DNA of 64,000 nt from CAZEHS01 sp964424355 (lineage in GTDB: Bacteria > Bacillota > Clostridia > Peptostreptococcales > Acidaminobacteraceae). A program made the position numbers and the translations under genes. The stretch is from the NCBI GenBank assembly GCA_964424355.1, contig CAYRIO010000017.1, forward strand, positions 1-64,000, given 5' to 3'. Below the pieces are notes generated by a model, which was given only the letters and a program-made list of their open reading frames with translations, was not told the DNA's origin and did not search any database. Below are positions 15,856 through 25,476 of the stretch, piece by piece (position 1 is the stretch's first letter; the number at the start of each line of letters is the position of its first letter).

Positions 15856-17847
15856 TTATCCTTTGATCATTTCCAAGAACTCTGCCTCCGTAAGGACCCG
15901 GATGCCCAGCTCCACTGCCTTATCCAGCTTGCTGCCCGCCTCTTCACCGGCCAGGACACAGCTGGTTTTCTTGCTGACACTGCCGCTGACCTTGCCGCCG
16001 TTGGCCTCGATCAGGGCTTTGGCTTCGTCCCGGCTCATCGTGGGCAGGGTGCCGGTGAGCACGAAGGTCTGGCCCGACAAGAGGGTGCTGCGCTCTCCGG
16101 CCTCTTCCAGGGCGCTGAGGTTCACGCCGGCGGCCCGGAACTTGCCGATCAGGAGTTGGTTTTCCTCGGTATCGGCCCACTGCCGGATGCTGGCAGCCAT
16201 TTTGGCCCCGATTTCCGGGATGGCGGTGAGGTCTGCTTCCGCGGCGGTCAGGATGCCGTCCAGGTGCCGGAAGTGACCGGCCAGGAGCTTGGCGGCCCGC
16301 TCCCCTACCAAGGGGATGCCCAGGCCGCTGATCAGGCGGCTGAGGTCGTTCTGCTTGGAGGCTTCAATGGCGGCCAGAAGGTTCTCCACGGATTTTTCCC
16401 CCATGCGGTCCAGGGTGGCCAGCTCTTCCCGACGGTCTGAAAGGCTGTACAGGTCTGCGGCATCCCGGATGAAGCGTTGGTCGATCAGCAGATCCACCAG
16501 GGCCTCCCCCAGGCCGTCGATATTCATGGCTGGGCGGGATATGAAGTGGATGATGCCCCGCCGTTTCTTCGCGGGACAATCGGGGTTCTGGCACCGCAGG
16601 GCCACCTCCCCCGCCAGACGGACGGCGGGAGAATCACAGACCGGGCAGGTGTCGGGGAGGCGGAAGGGCTTTTCCTCCCCGGTGCGGTGCTCGAAAAGCA
16701 CCCGGACCACGGCGGGAATCACATCCCCGGCCTTCTGGATGATGACGTGGTCCCCAATGCGGATATCTTTTTCATCAATATAATCCTGATTGTGGAGGGT
16801 GGCCCGGCGCACGGTGGAGCCCGCCACCAAGACAGCGCTGAGCTCTGCCCGGGGGGTGAGGACCCCGGTGCGGCCCACATGGACCGTGATGTCTTCAATG
16901 ACGGTCCGGGCCTCTTCCGGAGGGAACTTGAAGGCCACCGCCCATTTGGGGCTCTTGCTCTTCACCCCCAGCTCTGCCCGCTGGGCCAGGCTGTCCACCT
17001 TGATGACCAGGCCGTCGATATCGAAGGGCAGCTCGTGGCGGCGGGCCGGCATATCGGCGCACAGGGCCACCACGGCCTCGATGGTTTCACAGCGGTAGGG
17101 CTGGGAGGTGGTAAAGCCCAGCCGGGTGAGATAATCCAGGGTTTCCAGATGGCTCCCCGGGGTCTGGCCGGAAAGCACGTCGAAGACCAGAATCTCAAGG
17201 GGGCGCCGGGCCGTGATCTTGGGGTCCAGCTGCCGCAGACTGCCCGCCGCCGCGTTCCGGGGATTGGCAAACCGCTGGAGGCCCATGAGCTCCTGATTTT
17301 CGTTGAGGACGGCGAAGGCGTCCCGGGGGAAGTACACCTCGCCCCGGACCTCGATATCCACCGGCTCCGACAGCTTCAAGGGGATGCTGCGGATGGTCCG
17401 GGCGTTTTCAGTGATGTCCTCACCGGTTTCGCCGTCCCCCCGGGTGGCCCCCCTGACCAGGAGGCCCCCTTCGTATTTCAGGGCCACGGAGAGGCCGTCG
17501 ATCTTGTATTCCACAGCGTAGACCACATCCCCGGTGATTTCCTTGCGGACCCGGGCATCGAAGTCCATCACCTCCTGGGGATTGTAGCTGTTGTCCAGGC
17601 TCAGGAGCCGGACCGAATGGCGGGCCGGTTCAAACTGCTCCAGCACCCGCCCGCCCACGCGGACCGTGGGGGAATCCGGCTCCCGGTATTCCGGGTAGCT
17701 GGCCTCAAGGCCCATCAATTCAGCCAGGAGCTGATCGTATTCGTAATCGCTGATACTGGGCTGATCCTGGACATAATACTGTTCATCATGCCGCCGGATG
17801 GCCGCAGTCAGCTCGGTGATCCTTATCTTCGCCTGATTGGCTTCCAT
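15856..17847 (-). CDS. ligA: NAD-dependent DNA ligase LigA
   Basis: 663 aa from ATG 17847, which follows GAAGGAG; an upstream in-frame extension lacks a site. Domains in order: Ia (YYVQDQPSISDYEYD), adenylation domain with catalytic Lys in EYKIDGLSV, OB fold, zinc finger with Cys pairs CPVC and CQNPDC, helix-hairpin-helix region, and C-terminal BRCT (GQTFVLTGTLPTMSRDEAK). It seals nicks in replication and repair. Ten bases separate it from pcrA, the conserved pcrA-ligA order of Bacillota. Confidence 0.97.
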   Translation of the reverse strand: MEANQAKIRITELTAAIRRHDEQYYVQDQPSISDYEYDQLLAELMGLEASYPEYREPDSPTVRVGGRVLEQFEPARHSVRLLSLDNSYNPQEVMDFDARVRKEITGDVVYAVEYKIDGLSVALKYEGGLLVRGATRGDGETGEDITENARTIRSIPLKLSEPVDIEVRGEVYFPRDAFAVLNENQELMGLQRFANPRNAAAGSLRQLDPKITARRPLEILVFDVLSGQTPGSHLETLDYLTRLGFTTSQPYRCETIEAVVALCADMPARRHELPFDIDGLVIKVDSLAQRAELGVKSKSPKWAVAFKFPPEEARTVIEDITVHVGRTGVLTPRAELSAVLVAGSTVRRATLHNQDYIDEKDIRIGDHVIIQKAGDVIPAVVRVLFEHRTGEEKPFRLPDTCPVCDSPAVRLAGEVALRCQNPDCPAKKRRGIIHFISRPAMNIDGLGEALVDLLIDQRFIRDAADLYSLSDRREELATLDRMGEKSVENLLAAIEASKQNDLSRLISGLGIPLVGERAAKLLAGHFRHLDGILTAAEADLTAIPEIGAKMAASIRQWADTEENQLLIGKFRAAGVNLSALEEAGERSTLLSGQTFVLTGTLPTMSRDEAKALIEANGGKVSGSVSKKTSCVLAGEEAGSKLDKAVELGIRVLTEAEFLEMIKG

Positions 17848-17857
17848 AAACACTCCT

Positions 17858-20038
17858 TCAGGATATGACTTCCAGGGGCGCAAACCCCAGCATCAGCTTC
17901 TTGATGCCCTTTTGCGCAAAGGCGATGGTGAGCTCCGTTTGAGTGCCGCTCCCCTTCACGCTGATGATGACCCCTTCGCCGAAGAGCTTATGGCGGACCT
18001 TGGCCCCCGCTTTCAGGTCTTCAGAGCCCTCTACGGCAACCCCCGATGTCTTCAGGCTGGCGCTGATGGGGGGCACGGCCCAGGCGGTCTTCACCTCTTT
18101 GCCGAGCTCCCGTTTCTTGTGGGGGGTCTCGAAAACCGCCTCCGGAATCTCCGCGATGAACCGGGAGATCTGGTTGTAGCTGGCCCGGCCGAACTGGAAC
18201 CGCTGGGTGGCGTGGGTCAGGTGAAGCTCCCGCTCCGCCCGGGTGATGCCCACGTAGCACAGCCGCCGCTCCTCCTCCAGATCGTCCTCGGCGATGGCCC
18301 GGCTGGTGGGGAACAGGTTCTCCTCCATGCCCACCATGAACACGATGGGGAATTCCAGGCCCTTGGCGCTGTGCAGGGTCATCATCCGGACCCCTTCCTC
18401 CTCCTCCACCAGGGAATCCTGGTCGCTGACAAGGCTCATATCCACGAGGAAATCCCGGAGGGTTCCCCCTTCGTTATTGAATTCGAATTCCTGGGCCACG
18501 GAGAGGAATTCCTCGATGTTCTCCATGCGGCTCCGGGCCTCGATGGTGTTTTCAATTTCCAGGGCGCTCATGAAGCCGGAGGCCTCCAGGACCCCTTCGA
18601 TGGCCTCCACCGGGGTGAGGGTCTCCAGCTCCGCAATCAGGGGCTCCACGGCCCGGAGATAGGACCGGATGCCCTCCGTTGTCTTGGCAGGGAACCACTT
18701 TTCCGCCACGGCTTCCCGGAGAACCGCCAGGGGGGCTTCCTCCCGGCTCTTGATCTCCGTCATCAGCCGGTCGATGGATTTTTCGCCGATATGGCGGCCA
18801 GGGACGTTGATGACCCGCCCCAGGGCGATGAGATCCACGGGATTCTGAATGAAACGGAGGTACGCCATGATATCCTTGATCTCTTTGCGGTCGTAGAACT
18901 TGAGGCCTCCCACGATCTTGTAGGGGATCTTAGCCTGACGGAAGGCATCCTCCATGACCCGGGACTGGGCATTGGTCCGGTACAGGACCGCCATGTCCTT
19001 GTACGCCTCATCGCCGTCCCGGACCTTTTCCAGGATCCGGGTGGCCACATACCGGGCCTCTTCCTTATCGTCCTGGGCCAGGAAGTATTTCAGCTTGTGG
19101 CCCTCTTCGTTGTCGGTCCACAGGGTTTTCTTGCGCCGGTCCATATTGTTGTCGATGACGGCGTTGGCCGCCTCCAGGATCCGCCGGGTGGATCGGTAGT
19201 TCTGCTCCAGCTTGATGACCTTGGCCGGGGAGAAATCCTTCTCGAAATCCCGGATGTTCCGGATATCGGCCCCCCGCCAGCCGTAGATGGACTGGTCCAG
19301 ATCCCCCACCACGCAGAGGTTCCGGTGCTTCATGGCCAGGAGCCGGATCAGCTCATATTGGGCCCGGTTGGTGTCCTGGTACTCGTCCACGTGGACGTAT
19401 TTGAATTTATCCTGCCAGTATTCCAGCACCGCCGCCTGGGATTTGAACAGCTCCAGGGTCTTGAGGATGAGGTCGTCGAAATCCATGGCGTTGTTGCTCT
19501 TGAGCCGCCCCTGATACCGGCGGTACACCTCGGCGATCTCCCCCTTCTCATCGTCGCCGGGGAAGGTGGATTTGTATTTTTCCGGGGTCATCATCCGGTC
19601 CTTGGCCCAGCTGATCTCCCCCATGACCTTCCGCACCGGCAGATCGTCCTCATCGATATGGAGCTCCTTTAAAATTTCCTTGGCCAGGGTCTTCTGATCC
19701 TGGGGGTCGTAGATGACAAAATCCCGGGTGTATCCCAGGAATTCCACATCCCGCCGCAGCATCCGCACGCAGATGGCGTGGAAGGTGCCGATCCACATGC
19801 CCGCCGTAGACCGGCTCAGCAGCTTCTCCACACGGTTGTTCATCTCCTTGGCCGCCTTGTTGGTGAAGGTGAGGGCCAGGATGTTGCCGGGGAAGATTCC
19901 CCGCTCATTGATCAGGTAGGCGATGCGCCAGGTAAGGACCCGGGTTTTGCCGGAGCCCGCTCCGGCAACGACGAGAAGAGGGCCTTCGGTTTCTTTCACA
20001 GCGAGGTGCTGTTCTTTATTCAGGGTTGAAAAGTCCAT
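17858..20038 (-). CDS. pcrA: ATP-dependent DNA helicase PcrA (UvrD family)
   Basis: 726 aa. Motif I AGAGSGKT (25-32), motif Ia ALTFTNKAA, motif II VDEYQDTN, motif III LCVVGDLDQSIYGWRGA, motif IV NYRSTRRIL, motif V LHSAKGLEF, motif VI YVGITRAE. The C-terminus ends in the Tudor-like RNA-polymerase-binding module (GAKVRHKLFGEGVI). A 3'-5' helicase for repair and displacement of RecA or stalled polymerase. AAGGAG precedes the ATG. It is co-transcribed with ligA. Confidence 0.97.
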   Translation of the reverse strand: MDFSTLNKEQHLAVKETEGPLLVVAGAGSGKTRVLTWRIAYLINERGIFPGNILALTFTNKAAKEMNNRVEKLLSRSTAGMWIGTFHAICVRMLRRDVEFLGYTRDFVIYDPQDQKTLAKEILKELHIDEDDLPVRKVMGEISWAKDRMMTPEKYKSTFPGDDEKGEIAEVYRRYQGRLKSNNAMDFDDLILKTLELFKSQAAVLEYWQDKFKYVHVDEYQDTNRAQYELIRLLAMKHRNLCVVGDLDQSIYGWRGADIRNIRDFEKDFSPAKVIKLEQNYRSTRRILEAANAVIDNNMDRRKKTLWTDNEEGHKLKYFLAQDDKEEARYVATRILEKVRDGDEAYKDMAVLYRTNAQSRVMEDAFRQAKIPYKIVGGLKFYDRKEIKDIMAYLRFIQNPVDLIALGRVINVPGRHIGEKSIDRLMTEIKSREEAPLAVLREAVAEKWFPAKTTEGIRSYLRAVEPLIAELETLTPVEAIEGVLEASGFMSALEIENTIEARSRMENIEEFLSVAQEFEFNNEGGTLRDFLVDMSLVSDQDSLVEEEEGVRMMTLHSAKGLEFPIVFMVGMEENLFPTSRAIAEDDLEEERRLCYVGITRAERELHLTHATQRFQFGRASYNQISRFIAEIPEAVFETPHKKRELGKEVKTAWAVPPISASLKTSGVAVEGSEDLKAGAKVRHKLFGEGVIISVKGSGTQTELTIAFAQKGIKKLMLGFAPLEVIS

Positions 20039-20094
20039 TGGATGCTCCTTATGGCGAATGTTTGTTCGTTAATAGTGTACCAGAAACCTAGTGA

Positions 20095-20113
20095 AAAAAG
20101 AACCCGAAGGTTC
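20095..20113 (-). terminator. Short terminator at the end of ftsX
   Basis: Stem GAACC/GGTTC with a four-base loop overlaps the ftsX stop codon and is followed on the minus strand by six T's. It separates the ftsEX operon from pcrA. Confidence 0.7.
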
Positions 20114-21005
20114 ATTTTGTCGGCACCATCCGCAGCCCGAAAAGACTGGCCCCAAGACCCATCACTGCGCTTACCCCCAGCATCCCCGCAGACACGCTCT
20201 GCACGATGGCATCGCCATCGAACAGGGGCAGAAACGGCAGGGCATTCCCTGCGAATTGCTGGAACCGGCCGATGAACACCATGAATGCCCCGCTGGCCAG
20301 GGCGCCGGCTATGGTGGTCAGCAGCACCCCTTCCAGAATAAAGGGGGCATAGATGAACCCATCCGGGGCCCCCAACAGTCTGAGGGTGTTGATCTGATCC
20401 CGGTGGCTATGGACCCCCTCCCGGATGATATGGGAGGTGATGATGAACGTGGAGGCGCCAACAGCCACTGCAATGACGATACCCAGAGTGGTCACCAGGG
20501 TGGCGATTCTGCTGAGCTTTTCCAGAACCGTCTGGTTGTCCCGAACGTATGCCACATGGGGGGTCTCTTCAACGGCCTTCAGGATCGGGGCCAGCTTGCT
20601 CAATTCAATGCTCACTTCAAAATAGGCCTCGAAGGGGTTCTTGTCAAAATGCGAGAGCACCTTGGCTTCCGGCCCCAGGATTTCAGACATGTTGGCGTAG
20701 GCTTCCTTGGCATTCACAGGGGTTACCCCCTGCACCCCCTCAATGGATTGAAGTGCTTTTTCCAGCGCGCCGACTGACTGCGCATCCAGTTCACTGGGAT
20801 AGTACACGCTGATTTCCGCTTCCTTCTGAAGCGCATTCACCAGTTCCGTACTGACCCGCCAGCCCGACACCGCCAGCAGGGCAACGAAAAAAATCAGGAC
20901 AAGGCTCACCAGGGAAAGAACGCTGGAAAAACCATTCAGAATGAAAATCGTTTTTACTTCCTGAAGGAAGTAGCCGATGTTCTTCACAAAATCACGCATC
21001 TGCAC
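20112..21005 (-). CDS. ftsX: Cell division ABC transporter permease FtsX
   Basis: 297 aa with four membrane segments: one near residues 22-45 and three in the C-terminal half (about 170-290). Between the first and second is the extracytoplasmic loop that in this family contacts a cell-wall hydrolase activator. It overlaps ftsE by 14 bases. It transmits FtsE ATPase cycles across the membrane to the partner, probably the coiled-coil protein encoded upstream at 21679-22797. Confidence 0.95.
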   Translation of the reverse strand: MQMRDFVKNIGYFLQEVKTIFILNGFSSVLSLVSLVLIFFVALLAVSGWRVSTELVNALQKEAEISVYYPSELDAQSVGALEKALQSIEGVQGVTPVNAKEAYANMSEILGPEAKVLSHFDKNPFEAYFEVSIELSKLAPILKAVEETPHVAYVRDNQTVLEKLSRIATLVTTLGIVIAVAVGASTFIITSHIIREGVHSHRDQINTLRLLGAPDGFIYAPFILEGVLLTTIAGALASGAFMVFIGRFQQFAGNALPFLPLFDGDAIVQSVSAGMLGVSAVMGLGASLFGLRMVPTK

Positions 21006-21669
21006 CCCGCCTTTCCAGCCGGAGCATTCCAGCCTCCATGGTGATGAACACCCCGGGCAGGTTCATATCCACCAGATGGGTGGCATGGGTGGTTATGATC
21101 ACGGTGGTTTCCTCTGATTGGAAAGAGGTCAGCAGGGTGAGGATATTGAGGGCATTGTCGTGGTCCAGATTTCCTGTGGGTTCATCGGCAATGATCAGCA
21201 CCGGCTTCCGGGCCACTGCTCTGGCAATGGCGACCCGCTGGCACTCCCCCCAGGACAGACGGTCGATGGGCTGATGGATTTTGTGCGCCAGCCCCACCTG
21301 GGCAATGCTGGCCAAGGCCAGCGCTTTCATTTCATGGCGGGGAATATCCAGAAACCGCATCCCCAACAGGACGTTGTCATACACACTTCGCCCCGCCAGC
21401 AGCCGGAATTCCTGGAACACCGGCCCGATCCGCTTGCGCAGCTTTCGGATGGCGGATTCATGCTGGGGGCCCATCGGTTGCCCCAGCACCTCAAACTCCC
21501 CGGTGGTGGCGAATTCGATCCCCAGCATGAGCTTCAGCAGGCTGGTTTTGCCTGAACCGCTGGGGCCGCTGATATAGACAACGTCACCCTTGTGGATTGA
21601 TAAATCGAAGGGTTTTAGTGCCAGGGTGCCATCGGGATATTGTAAGCTGGTGTTATTTGCGTGGATCAT
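20992..21669 (-). CDS. ftsE: Cell division ATP-binding protein FtsE
   Basis: 225 aa. Walker A GPSGSGKTS near residue 35, signature LSWGECQRVAIARA (Trp in place of the usual Gly of LSGGE), Walker B LIIADEPTGNLD. It starts nine bases after the coiled-coil gene and overlaps ftsX. The Trp substitution in the signature is a family-level oddity worth noting; the other catalytic motifs are intact. Confidence 0.95.
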   Translation of the reverse strand: MIHANNTSLQYPDGTLALKPFDLSIHKGDVVYISGPSGSGKTSLLKLMLGIEFATTGEFEVLGQPMGPQHESAIRKLRKRIGPVFQEFRLLAGRSVYDNVLLGMRFLDIPRHEMKALALASIAQVGLAHKIHQPIDRLSWGECQRVAIARAVARKPVLIIADEPTGNLDHDNALNILTLLTSFQSEETTVIITTHATHLVDMNLPGVFITMEAGMLRLERRGADA

Positions 21670-21678
21670 CTCTCACCT

Positions 21679-22797
21679 CTAGAAGGGGCTTACTTTTATC
21701 GCCAGTTCAATATAGCCGTCATGGTTGTCTATTCCTTCGATGCTATTGTTGCCGATCATTGATTTCAAGTTGAACACCATCTTTTCCTCACTGAAAAGGT
21801 CCAGCAGGGCGCTTTTGCTCAGGGGGAGGCCATAGAAGGTCCCGCCGGTGGCTGTGTACCGGATGGTTTGGCCATTAACCAGCTCGAACCTTCCCGTTAA
21901 CAGGATTTTATCCGCCGGAAAGGCCAGCGTGACCTGATCCGGGTGAAATCCGAAGACCAGTTCCGGCAAATCCTTGCGTTTTGACAGGATGGCATTGAAT
22001 TTCCCCTGTTCAATCCGGCCTTTGGCGTGGAACAGGGAGCCTGTCACTTCCACGGTGTCCTGCGGCAGTGCCCCGGTGTTGATGATCGCCGTAAAGCTCT
22101 TGACGGTTTCTGAAAACAGGGGTTTCAACCGTTGCCACTGCATGTTGATGAGTGTGAGGGCGTCTTGATAATGCTCTTTTTCCGATTTTAAGGCATCCAG
22201 GGATTTTTCCAACGCCCGCTTGGCTTGCTTCTGATTTTCATAGGTCGCCCGCAGTTTCTGCTGCTGCTGATCCAGCGCCCGGATCATCGCCGTCAGGGAC
22301 TGCTGCTCCTGCACCAGCTTTGCCCGAGCGGACTCAGTGGCTGCCATCAGATCCGAGGTGTTCTTTGATAAATCCCGAAGAAGGTTGATCCGATGGATCA
22401 GATCCTTCAGGTCCTTTGCACGCAGGATGACTTCTAGCCGGGAGGCCGCCCCCGCCCTTTGTTGAGCCCGCAGCACCTCCGCCAGAGCGGTCTTTATCTT
22501 TTCGTAGTTCACGGCTTCTCTGTCCAGAAGCTGTTCTTTTTCTCTGATCTGCCTCTGAAACCCTGCGATTGCCTGATTCAATTGCGTGATCTGCGTGTTG
22601 ATCCGCTCGATTTCAGAAGACAGCGCAAAGAGTCGTTCAAGGGTGTGCCGCTCTTCGCTGCTGATTTGGGACAGCTTTTCCCTTGCTTCCTGGGCCGCCG
22701 GATTCAGCGGTTCCCCATGGGCACAGATGGGATTCAGTGCCATCCAGCAGAGCATTCCCATCAGCCAGAGCATGGTCCAATTCCTGGTACGCTTCAT
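21679..22797 (-). CDS. Secreted coiled-coil FtsEX partner lacking a hydrolase domain
   Basis: 372 aa. Signal peptide (residues 1-~28, cut after AHG-like). Long coiled coil at about 33-245 rich in Leu/Gln/Lys heptads, like the N-terminal regions of EnvC, CwlO and PcsB. A ~125-residue C-terminal domain has alternating strands (LVFGFHPDQVTLAFPADKIL, FELVNGQTIRYTATGG). No LytM HxH, NlpC/P60 Cys-His or CHAP motif is present. Immediate linkage to ftsEX suggests it is the FtsX-bound activator or adaptor and that a separate enzyme does the cutting. The C-terminal domain is not recognised. Confidence 0.75.
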   Translation of the reverse strand: MKRTRNWTMLWLMGMLCWMALNPICAHGEPLNPAAQEAREKLSQISSEERHTLERLFALSSEIERINTQITQLNQAIAGFQRQIREKEQLLDREAVNYEKIKTALAEVLRAQQRAGAASRLEVILRAKDLKDLIHRINLLRDLSKNTSDLMAATESARAKLVQEQQSLTAMIRALDQQQQKLRATYENQKQAKRALEKSLDALKSEKEHYQDALTLINMQWQRLKPLFSETVKSFTAIINTGALPQDTVEVTGSLFHAKGRIEQGKFNAILSKRKDLPELVFGFHPDQVTLAFPADKILLTGRFELVNGQTIRYTATGGTFYGLPLSKSALLDLFSEEKMVFNLKSMIGNNSIEGIDNHDGYIELAIKVSPF

Positions 22798-22963
22798 GGT
22801 GCCTCCAAAGTATGGTAAAGGCGGTTTGCCTGCCCCTCTTTTATCATCTTAGCATGGGTGAGCCGAATTGTCTCAGGTGGAAACACCATGCCCTTGATCG
22901 GGGCGCAAAAATCACCCCATTGCTGGAGTGATCCGTAAATAGCGGTATCCACAGGCGTCCCTT

Positions 22964-25312
22964 TTACACCGAATGCGCTTCCCTGGAATCATTCACCCAG
23001 CTTTCCACCAGATTATAAAAGTGAGGGACGTCCACCGGTTTGGGCAAATAATCGTCCATCCCCGCCTCCAGGCATCGTTCCCGGTCTCCATGAAGCGCGA
23101 AGGCGGTCATGGCGATGATGGGTGTCTTGCGATCCGTTTGGGCCTCAATCTGCCGGATGAGCCTCACCGCCGTGAAACCGTCCATGACAGGCATCTGCAC
23201 ATCCATCAGAATCACGTCGAACTGCTTCTGCCGATAAGCTTCCACCGCCTCACTGCCCGTTTTCACCGCGGTTATCTCCCAGCCTCTTTTCCTGATGATC
23301 GAGGTCATGACCACTTCGCCGACGGCGTCGTCTTCAGCGAGAAGCAGCCTCAAGATCGGTTCAGTGCCCCTCGTCGGGATCCTGATCGGTTCAGCGGCCC
23401 CCTCTGCCTGCAGTGCTGCACTCTCTAAAACACAGGTGAAACAGAAGGTGGTGCCTTCGCCGTTTAGGCTGTCCGCCCAGATTTCTCCAGCCATTTTCTC
23501 TGCCAGACCTTTGCAAATGGAGAGTCCCAGCCCTGTTCCGCCATACTTTCGGGTATTGGAACAATCCGCTTGACTGAAGCTTTTAAACAGGATGTCCCGC
23601 TTATCAGGCGGTATGCCGATGCCGGTATCCCTGATGGCAAAGTTCAATTTGATCCGATTGTCAGCAAGGGATTCCTCGCGGCGCACATCCACGTCGATTC
23701 GCCCCTCATGGGTGAACTTAACGGCATTCCCGATGAGATTGGAGAGAATCTGCCTTAACCGGAACTGGTCCCCGATCAAATGCGCAGGAACATCTTCGGC
23801 AATCGCATAGTGGATCCCCAGCCCTTTTTCCATGGCCGAAGGCTTAAACAGACCGACGACATCCTCAAGCACGGTCTCAATCCTAAAGGAGGACTCCTCC
23901 AGATTCATCATGTCCGCTTCAATCTTCGAATAGTCCAGAATGTCATTGATGACACGGAGAAGGAGCTCTGAAGAAACCTTTGAAATCCGCGTGAACCCCT
24001 TCTGCTCTTCCGTCAGGGGTGTCATCTCCAGGAGCTGCAGGGTCCCCAAGATGCCATTCAGCGGGGTTCTGATTTCATGGCTCATATTTGCAAGAAACTG
24101 GCTTTTCGCCGCATTTGCAACCTCAGCCGTCTCCTTTGCCGCAAGCAGGCTCTTATTGAGCTTCTTCAGATCATTCTCCGCCTGATGCTTGGATTGCCGC
24201 TCTGCCACCAGAAAGAAAATCAGCGCCGTCTCTACCACCAAGAAAATTGCGAAGCTGATGATCTGCCATTTATAGAGATCCCAAATACCAGGCTTCTTAT
24301 TGACGACAATGCTCCCTTCCGGCAAATCCACTTCCTTGATCCCCCACCGCTTCATCTCATTCCAGTCGAAATAGTCCTTGTTTTCACTGGATACCGCCTT
24401 GATTTCAATGGGATTCTTGCCCTTTAAGACCTGGATGGCTATTTCTGCGGCATTCCGGCTGATGTCTGCATAACTGACCAGGTTGCCGCCCAGGATCCCT
24501 TTGCCCAAGAACGTATCATACATGCCGTATAACGGTGCGCTGGAGGTCTTGCTCAGCAGCGGGATAACTTCCCGTGGAATGAAGGTCTGCCCTTTGCCAT
24601 CCATATTCAGCGAAACGAAAAAAACGGCTGTATGGCTGGGAAGCCGTGAAATCGCCGCTTGAATCTCTTCAAAACCCAGGCCGTCGAGATACGTGAATTT
24701 GACCTTTCCTGAATAATCCTGAAAAATCGTTTCGGCCATGGCTTTGTACTGCAGATCCTGTGCGCTTTTTCCGGTGATTACAACGATTTCTTCCACATCC
24801 GGCTGCACCTTCAGGATGATGCCCACATTATTCTCCATATCCAGATGTTTGAAGTTTCCGGTGACATGGGGTTTCAGGCTTTCAGCCGGGATCTTCCCCT
24901 CGGTGATGCTGCAAAAGACAATGGGGACCCCGGGGAAAAGTTCGTCACCATAGCGTTCCATAAAATCCCAAGCGATATCATCCATGATCATGATCAGATC
25001 CAGGCCGTATCCCGCATATTTCGCCTTCAGCAGTTCACGGGTCTGGCCCTGAATCTCCTCCGATTTGAACCGGTTCACTTCAAGGTACTCACTGTAAAAG
25101 GACACCGCTGGCACATCGGAATTCTTAAGGGTCTGCTGTATTGTCTGGTCCATGATGGCATTGACCGGCAGGAAGGGATTATCACTGTAAAGCATGAGCA
25201 CTTTTGTGGGGTTCGCCGCGGTTTGTGCCGAAGCATAGCCACCGCCGAATGGTACCAGTGCGGCAAAAAGTAAAAACACCCCCAGAAACTGAACCGCTCT
25301 TTTGCTGACCAT
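22964..25312 (-). CDS. Hybrid sensor histidine kinase with an ABC-type binding domain
   Basis: 782 aa from ATG 25312 (GGAGGG upstream; a TTG six bases earlier is less likely). Signal peptide, then a ~300-residue extracytoplasmic domain of the ABC-transporter-substrate-binding type (begins KVLMLYSDN; DLIMIMDD, VPIVFCSI). A membrane segment lies near 348-370, then HisKA with phospho-acceptor in MSHEIRTPLNG (His ~412), HATPase_c (N box NLIGNAVKF, GTGLGLSI), and a C-terminal receiver with phospho-Asp in VILMDVQMPVMDG. No transporter or output regulator is adjacent. Ligand unknown. Confidence 0.9.
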   Translation of the reverse strand: MVSKRAVQFLGVFLLFAALVPFGGGYASAQTAANPTKVLMLYSDNPFLPVNAIMDQTIQQTLKNSDVPAVSFYSEYLEVNRFKSEEIQGQTRELLKAKYAGYGLDLIMIMDDIAWDFMERYGDELFPGVPIVFCSITEGKIPAESLKPHVTGNFKHLDMENNVGIILKVQPDVEEIVVITGKSAQDLQYKAMAETIFQDYSGKVKFTYLDGLGFEEIQAAISRLPSHTAVFFVSLNMDGKGQTFIPREVIPLLSKTSSAPLYGMYDTFLGKGILGGNLVSYADISRNAAEIAIQVLKGKNPIEIKAVSSENKDYFDWNEMKRWGIKEVDLPEGSIVVNKKPGIWDLYKWQIISFAIFLVVETALIFFLVAERQSKHQAENDLKKLNKSLLAAKETAEVANAAKSQFLANMSHEIRTPLNGILGTLQLLEMTPLTEEQKGFTRISKVSSELLLRVINDILDYSKIEADMMNLEESSFRIETVLEDVVGLFKPSAMEKGLGIHYAIAEDVPAHLIGDQFRLRQILSNLIGNAVKFTHEGRIDVDVRREESLADNRIKLNFAIRDTGIGIPPDKRDILFKSFSQADCSNTRKYGGTGLGLSICKGLAEKMAGEIWADSLNGEGTTFCFTCVLESAALQAEGAAEPIRIPTRGTEPILRLLLAEDDAVGEVVMTSIIRKRGWEITAVKTGSEAVEAYRQKQFDVILMDVQMPVMDGFTAVRLIRQIEAQTDRKTPIIAMTAFALHGDRERCLEAGMDDYLPKPVDVPHFYNLVESWVNDSREAHSV

Positions 25313-25476
25313 TGCCAACCCTCCTCAGCCCACAGGTATCTATCAGAGCATTTATACCGCGAAATCCGACGGTGTAATCACCGATTATACCCGCACCCGC
25401 CATAAACGACATGAAAAAGCCTGGCATACAAGGTATCCAGGCCGATGGTCACGCTATGGGGAAAATAAGCACCGCT

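Noticed and set aside
8694..19672. Long plus-strand open frames opposite livF, livG, ligA and pcrA
   Set aside because: They are antisense shadows of GC-rich minus-strand genes, with low-complexity His/Gly/Asp-rich products and no ribosome sites.
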